Below are positions 1-6,391 of a stretch of 9,847 bases of DNA, in pieces. The position numbers and the translations under genes are program-made. The notes under the pieces were generated by a model. It was not told where the DNA came from. It saw only the letters and a program-made list of their open reading frames with translations, and did no database searches. Origin of the DNA: Opitutales bacterium UBA7389. GTDB taxonomy: Bacteria; Verrucomicrobiota; Verrucomicrobiia; Opitutales; Opitutaceae. The stretch spans positions 1 to 9,847 of the forward strand of contig DKNL01000220.1 of assembly GCA_002474325.1 (NCBI GenBank), read 5' to 3'. Each line of letters starts with the position of its first letter. The first letter of the stretch is position 1.

Positions 1-2
1 GC

Positions 3-89
3 ATCATGCCAGGCTTTACCAAAAACGCTTATTGGAATGCGTTCTGCAACCCAGTCATAGAGGACTCATTAAATTATTTTGACAAATGA
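3..89 (+). CDS. Possible 3' end of an unidentified gene (partial at left edge)
   Basis: A reading frame enters from the left edge and stays open to a TGA at 87-89, giving about 28 residues ending in EDSLNYFDK. It is rich in aromatic residues and reads like ordinary protein, but it is too short to test and I do not recognise the family. Its TGA overlaps the first ATG of the next frame (ATGA at 86-89), an arrangement typical of translationally coupled genes; that is the main reason to list it. It could equally be non-coding sequence that is open by chance. Confidence 0.3.
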   Translation: MMPGFTKNAYWNAFCNPVIEDSLNYFDK

Positions 90-139
90 AGAGTCTGTAC
101 TCGACAGCAGAGTATCTGCGTCATAGAGAACGAAGGGTG

Positions 140-1228
140 ATGAAGCAGTTTCTCCTTTTCCATTCTATTTTCGTGTTGTTGGCGGCCTGCACTCCAGTTT
201 CCGATCCTATTTCCCAAGCGACAATTGAAACCGTCTCGGGTACAGGAGAGCAAGGGACTGTTGATGGGAGCGCTGACAGGGCATTGCTTGATAACCCTTT
301 TGGAGTGATCCGAGGACCGGATGGAGCGTTGTGGTTTTGTGAATACACAGGACACACGGTACGAAGAATCGACAGTGAAGGGAACGTTACTACGGTTGTT
401 GGCAATGGAGAGGGAAAGTTCAGCGGCGATGGGGACTCAGCCCTTCAGGCGTCGTTGCACCGCCCTCACGAAATTCGGTTCGATGATGAGGGAAATCTCT
501 ATATTGCCGACATGCTCAATCACGCTATCCGGAAAGTCGATTTGCAGCTCAGCCGAATTACGACGATTGCCGGAACAGGGGAGGCGGGATTTAGCGGCGA
601 TGGAGGTCCAGCGAATGAGGCGCAATTGAGCCGTCCTCACAGTATCCAGTTTGGTCCAAAAGGAAATCTCTACGTCGCCGATATCGGTAATCATCGCGTA
701 CGATTGATAGATATGGATACGGGCATAATCAGCACCTTTGCGGGTACAGGAAAGAACGGCGTTTCTAGAGACGGCGAGCGATTCGCCGCTGCTGATTTAA
801 ATGGACCGAGAACCCTAGATTTCGATGCGGAAGGAAATCTCTGGCTGGTGTTACGGAACGGCAACCAAGTCTACAAACTCGATTTGGAATCGGGCCTGAT
901 GCATCATAAAGCTGGCACGGGAGAAAAAGGGTTTACTGGAAATGGCGGACCGGCTGTAGAGGCGACCTTGTCGGGCCCCAAGGGAATCGCACTAGCGTCG
1001 AATGGAGATGCGTATTTGGTGGATACGGAAAGCCATACGATCCGTATTATCGAAGCAGCTACCGGGAATCTACAACTCATCGTTGGAACCGGAGAAAAAG
1101 GCGACGGACCCGATGGAAATCCGCTGCAATGCAAGCTTGCGCGTCCACATGGTATCTTCCTCGATGCTAACGGGGATATCTACATCGGCGACAGCGAGGC
1201 GCACAAGATCCGTAGACTAAGAATGTAA
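140..1228 (+). CDS. NHL-repeat beta-propeller lipoprotein
   Basis: Predicted exported, lipid-anchored six-bladed NHL beta-propeller of 362 residues. The first 17 residues form a type II signal peptide, with MKQ, a hydrophobic stretch, then the lipobox LAAC with the acylated Cys at 17. The rest is six repeats of about 50 residues. Each opens with a variant of AGTGEAGFSGDGG, passes through a (R/G)P motif and GNLYVAD, and ends in NH.IR.ID; blades 4 and 5 are the most diverged. NHL propellers usually bind proteins or ligands, and a few are enzymes, but no catalytic residues can be assigned, so the ligand is unknown. I chose the ATG at 140 because the signal peptide then starts at once and GAAGGG lies just upstream. 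The frame also opens at ATG 86, adding 18 charged residues, and that ATG overlaps the TGA of a possible upstream gene. Fold confident, role unknown. Confidence 0.9.
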   Translation: MKQFLLFHSIFVLLAACTPVSDPISQATIETVSGTGEQGTVDGSADRALLDNPFGVIRGPDGALWFCEYTGHTVRRIDSEGNVTTVVGNGEGKFSGDGDSALQASLHRPHEIRFDDEGNLYIADMLNHAIRKVDLQLSRITTIAGTGEAGFSGDGGPANEAQLSRPHSIQFGPKGNLYVADIGNHRVRLIDMDTGIISTFAGTGKNGVSRDGERFAAADLNGPRTLDFDAEGNLWLVLRNGNQVYKLDLESGLMHHKAGTGEKGFTGNGGPAVEATLSGPKGIALASNGDAYLVDTESHTIRIIEAATGNLQLIVGTGEKGDGPDGNPLQCKLARPHGIFLDANGDIYIGDSEAHKIRRLRM

Positions 1229-1386
1229 TTGGAATTTGCTTGATAACCGTAGAGTACGCAGAGGTCGTTGAAGAGCGGCCCGTAGGGCGAACGGTTCTCA
1301 GCGATGGAATCCTTCGTGAAAATGCCGACTAGCAGGAGGACGAAGTTGAGGAGAGTTCGTGATGGCATCGATTCTTGGAATTTGCT
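1229..1386. repeat. 12-bp direct repeat bounding a 134-bp segment
   Basis: TTGGAATTTGCT occurs at 1229-1240 and again, same orientation and without mismatch, at 1375-1386. The left copy directly follows the TAA of the NHL gene. The right copy overlaps by one base the minus-strand TGA (1386-1388) of the dehydrogenase. Between them lie 134 bp with a small hairpin, GCCC-GTA-GGGC (1278-1288), inside an outer CGTT/AACG pair. The left end read on the minus strand, CTCTGCGTACTCTACGGTTA, resembles the CTCTGCG/CTCTGCGGTT-type intergenic repeats seen in many bacteria, though that resemblance is from memory. The arrangement fits a small non-coding repeat element with a target duplication. The ends of the insert are not obvious inverted repeats. 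Confidence 0.45.
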
Positions 1387-2342
1387 CAGGCCAGCTTCTG
1401 CCGCGGTTCCAATAGCTTGAAAATAGCCTGAGAGCACTCGTCGAGATCGCTAATCGGGTTCCATCCCCAATCGTGGCGAGCGGAAGCGTCTTGGAAAACT
1501 TTCGCTGCGGTCTTTAATAGCGACTCGACGACATTATCCGGCTCAAAGCTGTATTGAAAATTCGGTCTCAGCTTGACGATTGAATCGGCGATTTCCTGGG
1601 CACTTGGGCAAAAGGCATGCAGGTTGTAGGCGTGGCGGGAAAGCTGCCCTTGGTCGGCATAGGCTAGTTGGACGAAACCTTCTACGAGGTCCTCGATATA
1701 GATCGTTGACATGCCGATGTCTGGCGAGACTGGAAACACGAAGGGTTCTCCTTTGGCAGCGGCAACATAGGCGTGAGATGCATAGGCGGTTAAGGCTGCG
1801 GGTGGAGCGTATGGGGAGAGAACGAGTGGAGGTCTCAGACAGCGGAAATCCATCCCGTGAGTCATCGTGTAGTAAGCCCCGAGACGCTCGTTGAAAATCT
1901 TGGTTACACCGTAGATATTCTCCGGCCATTGAGGCTGATTCTCGGGCACGTTTGCCGGGATGTCTGATCCGTAGGAGGCTCCTGTGCCCGGAAATAGGAT
2001 ACGCGGTTTTCCGTTGGCCAATGCCAACTCTAGGAGGTTGAAGGTGGATTGGGCATTTACCTGGAAGGCCCGTTTGCGATCAGCCTCCGAGCTGCCCGAG
2101 AGAAGAGATGCCAGATGAAAGACGATTTTCGGGGACCGGTCTTTAAGGATCTCCTCGATGAGCGGCCCGTCGCATATATCTCCAGTGAAATAGTCTACCC
2201 CTTCCACGGTCGAATCGGTATTGGGATCCGTAATGTCGAGGCAAGTGACGCTATGGCCGTCCTTAAGGAGGCGTTTGGCTAGCAGGCGGGCTATATTTCC
2301 ATTTCCGCCAGTGATAAGAATGGGTAGATTTTGCGGTTGCAT
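1386..2342 (-). CDS. Extended SDR, L-threonine 3-dehydrogenase-like NAD-dependent epimerase/dehydratase
   Basis: Extended short-chain dehydrogenase of 318 residues, full length for the family. The Rossmann motif TGGNGNIA is at 11-18, Asp36 is placed to bind the NAD ribose, GDI is at 54-56, HLASLLSG at 76-83, the GTGASYG strand with candidate catalytic Thr/Ser at 119-125, and the YxxxK pair is Tyr144/Lys148. The C-terminal half fits SDR-type L-threonine 3-dehydrogenase: a YYTMTHGMDFRCLRPP stretch, the MSTIYIEDL strand, a YNLHAFCPSAQEIA segment and DASARHDWGWNP at 285-296. That enzyme oxidises L-threonine to 2-amino-3-ketobutyrate with NAD+. The HLASLLSGSSEAD region also recalls D-erythronate dehydrogenase (DenD), so the substrate is uncertain. 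No 2-amino-3-ketobutyrate CoA ligase (kbl) gene lies nearby. The ATG at 2342 fits the Rossmann start but has no clear ribosome-binding site. Fold near certain, substrate moderate. Confidence 0.9.
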   Translation of the reverse strand: MQPQNLPILITGGNGNIARLLAKRLLKDGHSVTCLDITDPNTDSTVEGVDYFTGDICDGPLIEEILKDRSPKIVFHLASLLSGSSEADRKRAFQVNAQSTFNLLELALANGKPRILFPGTGASYGSDIPANVPENQPQWPENIYGVTKIFNERLGAYYTMTHGMDFRCLRPPLVLSPYAPPAALTAYASHAYVAAAKGEPFVFPVSPDIGMSTIYIEDLVEGFVQLAYADQGQLSRHAYNLHAFCPSAQEIADSIVKLRPNFQYSFEPDNVVESLLKTAAKVFQDASARHDWGWNPISDLDECSQAIFKLLEPRQKLA

Positions 2343-2432
2343 GCGACTTGGACCGTTGTCGGATAGGAACGTAGGGGCAGCAGTCGATGGGTATCAAATC
2401 AATTCTGAGCCGAGAATGCTGTTGTCGATCGG

Positions 2433-2870
2433 CTATTGGAAATTAGGATATCCCCTGATGAAAGTCAGGACTTTGGAGGAGGCGTTGGAGTACTTGCGGG
2501 TGTTGAGGTTTGAACGCTGTTTATTGGCTAAGCCAAAGGTTTCCCCGCTCTTTGGAATGTCGTGGATTCGATCCTCCAGTTTTTCTACCATTAGCGATCG
2601 GTTTTCGAGAAGGTAGCGGAAACGATCCACTTCCATCACCTTCGCTTTCGCAGAGAATGCGTTGGATAGAGGATTGGTTTCCACCTGCTTGATAAGCTGA
2701 GCCAGTGGGTTAGTGGCCATTTGCTGGAATCGATTTAAAAGCAGGAGATAAATGCCGAAAATCAACGCCGCTGTACCGATAAAGAGCGTAGATGGTGTGA
2801 GTCCGTAGTTGTCGATGAGAAAGGCACGGCTCGACTCGAAGGCGGAAAGATAGAGAAACGCCATTCCCAT
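2433..2870 (-). CDS. Small two-helix membrane protein, unknown function
   Basis: A 145-residue protein from the first ATG; I do not recognise the family. A short hydrophobic segment begins at residue 1 (MGMAFLYLSAF), followed by a loop and a clear transmembrane helix near 28-45 (TLFIGTAALIFGIYLLLL). A polar, charged tail of about 100 residues follows, probably cytoplasmic, with a likely helical stretch near 70-105 (VDRFRYLLENRSLMVEKLEDRI). The same frame is open for 21 more codons, to a TAA at 2934-2936. Those codons encode RYFAIAFNASL directly before the ATG, which would complete a normal 20-residue first helix. None of them is ATG, GTG, TTG or CTG, so the true start may be a rare codon (ATC, ACG), or there may be a frameshift or an error. 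Gene fairly likely, function unknown. Confidence 0.65.
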   Translation of the reverse strand: MGMAFLYLSAFESSRAFLIDNYGLTPSTLFIGTAALIFGIYLLLLNRFQQMATNPLAQLIKQVETNPLSNAFSAKAKVMEVDRFRYLLENRSLMVEKLEDRIHDIPKSGETFGLANKQRSNLNTRKYSNASSKVLTFIRGYPNFQ

Positions 2871-2965
2871 GAGCGAAGCATTGAAGGCGATGGCGAAATA
2901 GCGAGTGGCGAGCGAGTTGTTAGTCGTCGTACTTTAAAATTCTACGCACGGAACTGATTCTGGGT

Positions 2966-2979
2966 TTCGATAAATCGAA
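2966..2979. promoter_or_regulatory. Short palindrome upstream of the small membrane protein gene
   Basis: TTCGATAAATCGAA is a perfect 14-bp palindrome (14/14). It lies about 30 bp beyond the open end of the small minus-strand membrane-protein frame and about 125 bp downstream of the msrQ stop, so it falls in that gene's probable promoter region. It could be an operator for a dimeric regulator. No T-run follows on either strand, so it is not a terminator. Confidence 0.25.
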
Positions 2980-3104
2980 TGTTCTCAGAGGCTCGCTCTG
3001 TGTCCACAATGTTTACCCAGCTCCTCGGCTCTTTAAAGGCCTGCTTTTGATGGCCGCCCACAGTGCAAGCACGACTAATGCTCGACGGTTTGGTCGTCAC
3101 CTCG

Positions 3105-3749
3105 TCAATCCAATTTAGGCTGGTTTGCGGAAGCGTTTCGCTTGTCCAAAGAGGCCTTGCCGGCCAGAATTATCCGCCAGCATTGTAAGGCCAAAACGGG
3201 AGTGAAGATCAGAGCCGTCTCGCGAAAGCCGGTCTTTTCTTGGGTTGCCTGGTGATAGATTATCAGGAATAGGACGATATAGGCGAGCCGGTGTAGCCGC
3301 TTCCAATTCCGCGACCCAAGTTTCCGAACCATACGATTATTGCTGGTGATCGCCATTAGAAGCAGAAACATGAATGCCAGTATCCCGGAGAGAATGAAAA
3401 GTTTCTCCCAGTCGTTGACGAATTCCGACCAGCTTCCTGTGTAAAAGTAGTAGATCAGAAAATGAAGTAAGGCGTAGGCAAACACGCTCACTCCCAGTGG
3501 ACGGCGATGAAAGGCTAGGCTGTTGACGATGGTTGACTTGGGGAATATCCGTCTGAGCGGAGTCAGGGAAATGACAATCGCGAAGATGTACGTCGATGCG
3601 AGCCCAACATATTCCAGTAAGTATTTTGCCGGATCTGCCCGGAACTCCGTATCACATAGTATGTAAGGATTGAATACAAATATAATAGGCGAGCAAAGTA
3701 GAAGGTAGATAAGCCACCGATTGCGTAGAATGCGAGCGAACCGATTCAT
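3105..3749 (-). CDS. msrQ: MsrQ, haem-binding membrane subunit of the MsrPQ methionine sulfoxide reductase
   Basis: Integral membrane b-type cytochrome of the YedZ/MsrQ family (ferric reductase-like domain), 214 residues from the ATG at 3749. It passes electrons from the respiratory chain or a flavin reductase across the inner membrane to MsrP. About six hydrophobic helices are visible. The conserved histidines fall at 96 (ALLHFL), 153 (WKRLHRLAY) and 166 (IYHQ), matching in position and spacing the three conserved MsrQ histidines (91, 151 and 164 in E. coli). The HRRPLG motif at 81-86 is also typical. The frame extends three codons upstream to a TTG at 3758, but the ATG gives a conventional N-terminus. 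The gene starts 43 bp after the msrP stop on the same strand, the usual msrP-msrQ order, so the two should be co-transcribed. The tail after residue 195 is short and charged. Confidence 0.93.
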   Translation of the reverse strand: MNRFARILRNRWLIYLLLCSPIIFVFNPYILCDTEFRADPAKYLLEYVGLASTYIFAIVISLTPLRRIFPKSTIVNSLAFHRRPLGVSVFAYALLHFLIYYFYTGSWSEFVNDWEKLFILSGILAFMFLLLMAITSNNRMVRKLGSRNWKRLHRLAYIVLFLIIYHQATQEKTGFRETALIFTPVLALQCWRIILAGKASLDKRNASANQPKLD

Positions 3750-3792
3750 GAAACGCAATTTCGCCGTTAGAGTATCCCGTTCCTGTGCCTAT

Positions 3793-4752
3793 CTAGTAGA
3801 AGCGGCGAAGATCCAGATCCTTATACATGTGGGCTACTTGCTCTTCGTAGCCGTTGAACATCAGCGTATCCCTGCGTTTGCTGAAAAAACCAGAGCCGAT
3901 AATGCGCTCGGTTGATTGTGACCAACGAGGATGGTCGACCTCTGGGTTTACGTTCGCGTAGAAGCCATACTCGCGTGACTGCAAGGCTTGCCAAGTATTC
4001 ATTGGTTGCTTACTCGTAAACTCTATTTTAACGATCGATTTAATGCTCTTGAAGCCGTACTTCCAAGGAACGACCAGCCGAATGGGAGCCCCGTTTTGGT
4101 TGGGGATCGGCTTTCCATAAATGCCAGTCGCCAGAAGGGTGAGTTCATTTCTGGCTTCCTCTATGGTCAGACCCTCTTCGTAAGGCCAATCGATCGAACC
4201 GCCCTTTTGGCCTGGAGCGGATTCGGGGTCGTAGAAGGTGGTGAACTTCAGGAATTTCGCTTTGGAATTCGGCTGAACTAGGTCGATAAGAGCGCTCAGT
4301 TTAAATCCGTCCCAGGGAATCACCATGGACCAGGCTTCAACGCATCGGAATCGGTAGACGCGCTGCTCGATGCCGCCGACTTTTTTGATGAGCTCGTTCA
4401 CGTCGATCTTCATGGGGTTGTCGACGTGACCCGCTATTTCGATCGTCCAAGGCTCGGTCTTCCATCCTTGGTTGGCCAGCTTTTGGACTTCGCCTTTGTC
4501 GTAGGAAAACTCGTAGAAGTTGTTATATCCCGCGATGAGATCGAATTCAGTTGGTTCGAGCGACTCGAGAAGGAAGTTTTCGTTCTTGGTGGAAGGGAAT
4601 CCTCCGGTGGCCGCTCGAGCTATGGATCCGCCGATCAGGGCGCCTGAACTTAAGCCGGCCGCTTTAAGGAATTTTCTGCGATTCAAATAGTCGTCTTCGG
4701 GTGTGGCCGTCGACTCCGGCAGATTCCAAGGTTTGCTGTTTCGAATATTCAT
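3793..4752 (-). CDS. msrP: MsrP, periplasmic molybdenum-dependent methionine sulfoxide reductase
   Basis: Catalytic subunit of MsrPQ (sulfite-oxidase fold, YedY family), 319 residues. It reduces methionine sulfoxide in oxidised envelope proteins, using molybdopterin and electrons from MsrQ. A twin-arginine signal is at 25-30 (RRKFLK), followed by a hydrophobic h-region and an ARA cleavage site near residue 47, so the folded holoenzyme is exported by Tat. The fingerprints GYNNFYEF (75-82), RCVEAWSM with the Mo-ligating Cys at 137, NGAPIRLVVPWKYGFK, YGFYANVNP and DHPRWSQ follow E. coli MsrP closely and in order, ending at the same LDLR region. I chose the ATG at 4752 because it places the Tat motif at the usual distance. 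The frame also opens at GTG 4860, adding 36 residues without signal-peptide character. No Shine-Dalgarno is evident. Function near certain. Confidence 0.96.
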   Translation of the reverse strand: MNIRNSKPWNLPESTATPEDDYLNRRKFLKAAGLSSGALIGGSIARAATGGFPSTKNENFLLESLEPTEFDLIAGYNNFYEFSYDKGEVQKLANQGWKTEPWTIEIAGHVDNPMKIDVNELIKKVGGIEQRVYRFRCVEAWSMVIPWDGFKLSALIDLVQPNSKAKFLKFTTFYDPESAPGQKGGSIDWPYEEGLTIEEARNELTLLATGIYGKPIPNQNGAPIRLVVPWKYGFKSIKSIVKIEFTSKQPMNTWQALQSREYGFYANVNPEVDHPRWSQSTERIIGSGFFSKRRDTLMFNGYEEQVAHMYKDLDLRRFY

Positions 4753-5274
4753 AGCGGTGGTTGGCTGTGGGCTAGAAAATAAGAGGGCTAATCGGGGATC
4801 GTTATCCCAACCTAAATTCCGGACGCCTAGCTTGACATTCGCGTAGGATAAAATGTGCACATCTCTTTGGAGAAAGGGCGATTTTCGTTTGGGTTAGATT
4901 TTCAATGAAAGACTGAATTTGATCGATTTCCTCGGTCATGCCTAATGGATAGACGATTTCCTCAATCTTGAACAAGCTCTAATGGCCAGTAGGCCGTAAT
5001 AGCTCTTGCGAAAAAGAATCAGCCGGTGGCGGAGGTACGGATCCAACCGGAGGAAGACTGGAAAGGTCCTGGCCAATAGGGGGAACTTGAAACTTATTCG
5101 CACTGCCAGAAACAAGGGTTTGAAGTCGCCCTTAAGGGTTTTGTTAGGCCAAGTCCCGAACCCCATCCTTCACCAAAAAATCCGGATGAAACACCAGGCA
5201 TGAAATCGCGTGGGAAAACCAGAAAAGAATACGATGCTTGCCTAAGGTAACGAATTTTAGTCGAACCAAAGGAT
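4753..5274. other. Long intergenic region between msrP and the Ldh-family gene
   Basis: These 522 bp separate two divergent units and should hold both promoters. What can be seen: a pair of near-identical direct repeats at 4924-4940 and 4954-4970; a perfect palindrome CCCTTAAGGG at 5129-5138 followed by TTTTGTT; TGGCCA at 4983-4988 and again near 5080; and several frames open for 40-70 codons that do not look like known proteins. The most protein-like is on the minus strand, from ATG 4939 (or TTG 4975) to a TAA at 4802-4804. It encodes MTEEIDQIQSFIENLTQTK and about 26 further residues. The same frame upstream of a TAG holds a proline-rich stretch without a start codon. These may be remnants of a decayed gene or chance. 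No tRNA or convincing promoter hexamers were found. Confidence 0.5.
4924..4970. repeat. Two 17-bp imperfect direct repeats with a 30-bp period upstream of msrP
   Basis: CGATTTCCTC occurs at 4924-4933 and 4954-4963 with an exact 30-bp period. Including the following bases the two copies share CGATTTCCTCnnTCnTG (14 of 17). A 30-bp period is close to three helical turns, placing the copies on the same DNA face, as expected for a tandem regulator site. They lie about 170-220 bp upstream of the msrP ATG. They also lie within a possible small minus-strand frame, where they encode EEI twice, so a coding explanation remains possible. Confidence 0.35.
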
Positions 5275-6369
5275 ATGGAACGCTTTGTTGTAACCGAAAA
5301 AGACCACAATGAGCTTGTAGTTGCCGCCTATCGAAAGCGCGGATATGATGAAGATGAATCTAGAGACGCGGCTAGGTTTTGTGCTCAAGCATCGCGTCAT
5401 GGAATCAGGACGCATAATGCGATCAAGGCGTTGCACTTGGATGATTTGTTCGGCAGCGGCTCCAAAGGCTGCATTCCTAGTGCCGAAATCATCAAGAAGG
5501 AATCGCGTTTCCCAGCTGTTGAGATCTGGAACGCCCAGCGCAAGCTAGGTCAATCGACGGGATACCTTGCATTGGAAAGATGTATAGAACTTGCTGATAC
5601 ATACGGAGTTGGGATTGTGGCGGTGGATAATGCTTTCCATTACCTTTGGGGAGGTGGTTACATGTTGGAGGCTGCAAATAGAGGATATTTAGCTTATACG
5701 AATTGTACAGCGGCGTTAACCGAGGTGGTTCCGTTTGAAGGGAAGTTCGCGACACTGGGGACTAACCCTCATTCATGGGGCTTCCCGACAGCTGAATCTC
5801 TCGGGTTTCCAATCATCATTGATTGGGCAACCTCAGTCGTTTCAATGGGTCGTGTCGAGCAGATCAAACGTGAGAAAATGAAGTTGCCTCCGGACGCGGC
5901 TGTAGATGCCGAGGGTAATGTGACTCAGGATCCGCATCAAGTGTCGGCTTTGCTTCCGTTTGGCGCCCACAAAGGATACGGCTTGTCCCTTGTGAATGAA
6001 TTGGTCGCGGCTCTAATTGGAGGGTCCTTGCCTACTTTGCGAAGTCGATGGATCGAAGATGACGACGACGAAAAACGGGCTCCATGCTTTTATTTCCAGG
6101 TCGTTCATCCAGAAGCGATTTCCGGCGGACTTTTCGCCAAGAAGCGCAGCCAATCCGAAAATGTTAAGGCAGTGATCGAAGATATTCTTGGGCATGGCAA
6201 TAAATCTTGCTTGTTGCCCGGGCAAATGGAGGCGGAAGCCGCTAAGTTGTCAGAACGGAACGGAGGCCTCTTGTTTTCGGAGGTAGAAATAGACGCCTTC
6301 AATAAGTTGGGCAAAGAGTGCGGCCGTTCACCTTGGGATTTGGACTTTCTAAAGAGTGCTATAGCGTAA
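5275..6369 (+). CDS. Ldh-family (LDH2/MDH2 type) NAD(P)-dependent oxidoreductase
   Basis: Member of the malate/L-lactate dehydrogenase family that is unrelated to Rossmann-type LDH, 364 residues, full length. Relatives act on 2-keto/2-hydroxy acids (malate, lactate, ureidoglycolate, 2,3-diketo-L-gulonate, cyclic imino acids). Motifs in order: RHGIRTHN (41-48, with the catalytic-type His47), FHYLWGGGY (121-129, where relatives have NHFG..GY), GTNPHSWGFPT (162-172), the DWATSVVSMGRV helix start (183-194) and KGYGL (233-237). The usual SHG..R of the active site reads THN..K here, and an acidic run EDDDDE is at 261-266. The substrate is therefore probably not plain lactate or malate. The ATG at 5275 is the only reasonable start; AAAGGA lies one base upstream, too close for an ideal site. 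The gene ends in tandem TAA codons, 22 bp before an SDR on the same strand, suggesting an operon for oxidising or reducing a sugar acid. Confidence 0.93.
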   Translation: MERFVVTEKDHNELVVAAYRKRGYDEDESRDAARFCAQASRHGIRTHNAIKALHLDDLFGSGSKGCIPSAEIIKKESRFPAVEIWNAQRKLGQSTGYLALERCIELADTYGVGIVAVDNAFHYLWGGGYMLEAANRGYLAYTNCTAALTEVVPFEGKFATLGTNPHSWGFPTAESLGFPIIIDWATSVVSMGRVEQIKREKMKLPPDAAVDAEGNVTQDPHQVSALLPFGAHKGYGLSLVNELVAALIGGSLPTLRSRWIEDDDDEKRAPCFYFQVVHPEAISGGLFAKKRSQSENVKAVIEDILGHGNKSCLLPGQMEAEAAKLSERNGGLLFSEVEIDAFNKLGKECGRSPWDLDFLKSAIA

Positions 6370-6391
6370 TAAACTTAAATAAATCGGAATT

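Noticed and set aside
1180..1437. Minus-strand 85-codon frame across the intergenic repeat
   Set aside because: It spans the ends of two real genes and the putative repeat element; its sequence is explained by antisense and repeat DNA.
1543..1929. 128-codon minus-strand frame inside the threonine-dehydrogenase-like gene
   Set aside because: It is Arg/Ser/Leu-rich out-of-frame translation of a gene with clear motifs in the main frame.
4753..4860. Longer msrP starting at GTG 4860
   Set aside because: It would put 36 residues before the normal MsrP N-terminus and move the twin-arginine motif to about residue 61, too deep for a usual Tat signal.
4861..5274. Riboswitch or small RNA in the msrP/Ldh intergenic region
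   Set aside because: I found only short palindromes (such as CCCTTAAGGG) and no consistent multi-helix fold or known aptamer core.
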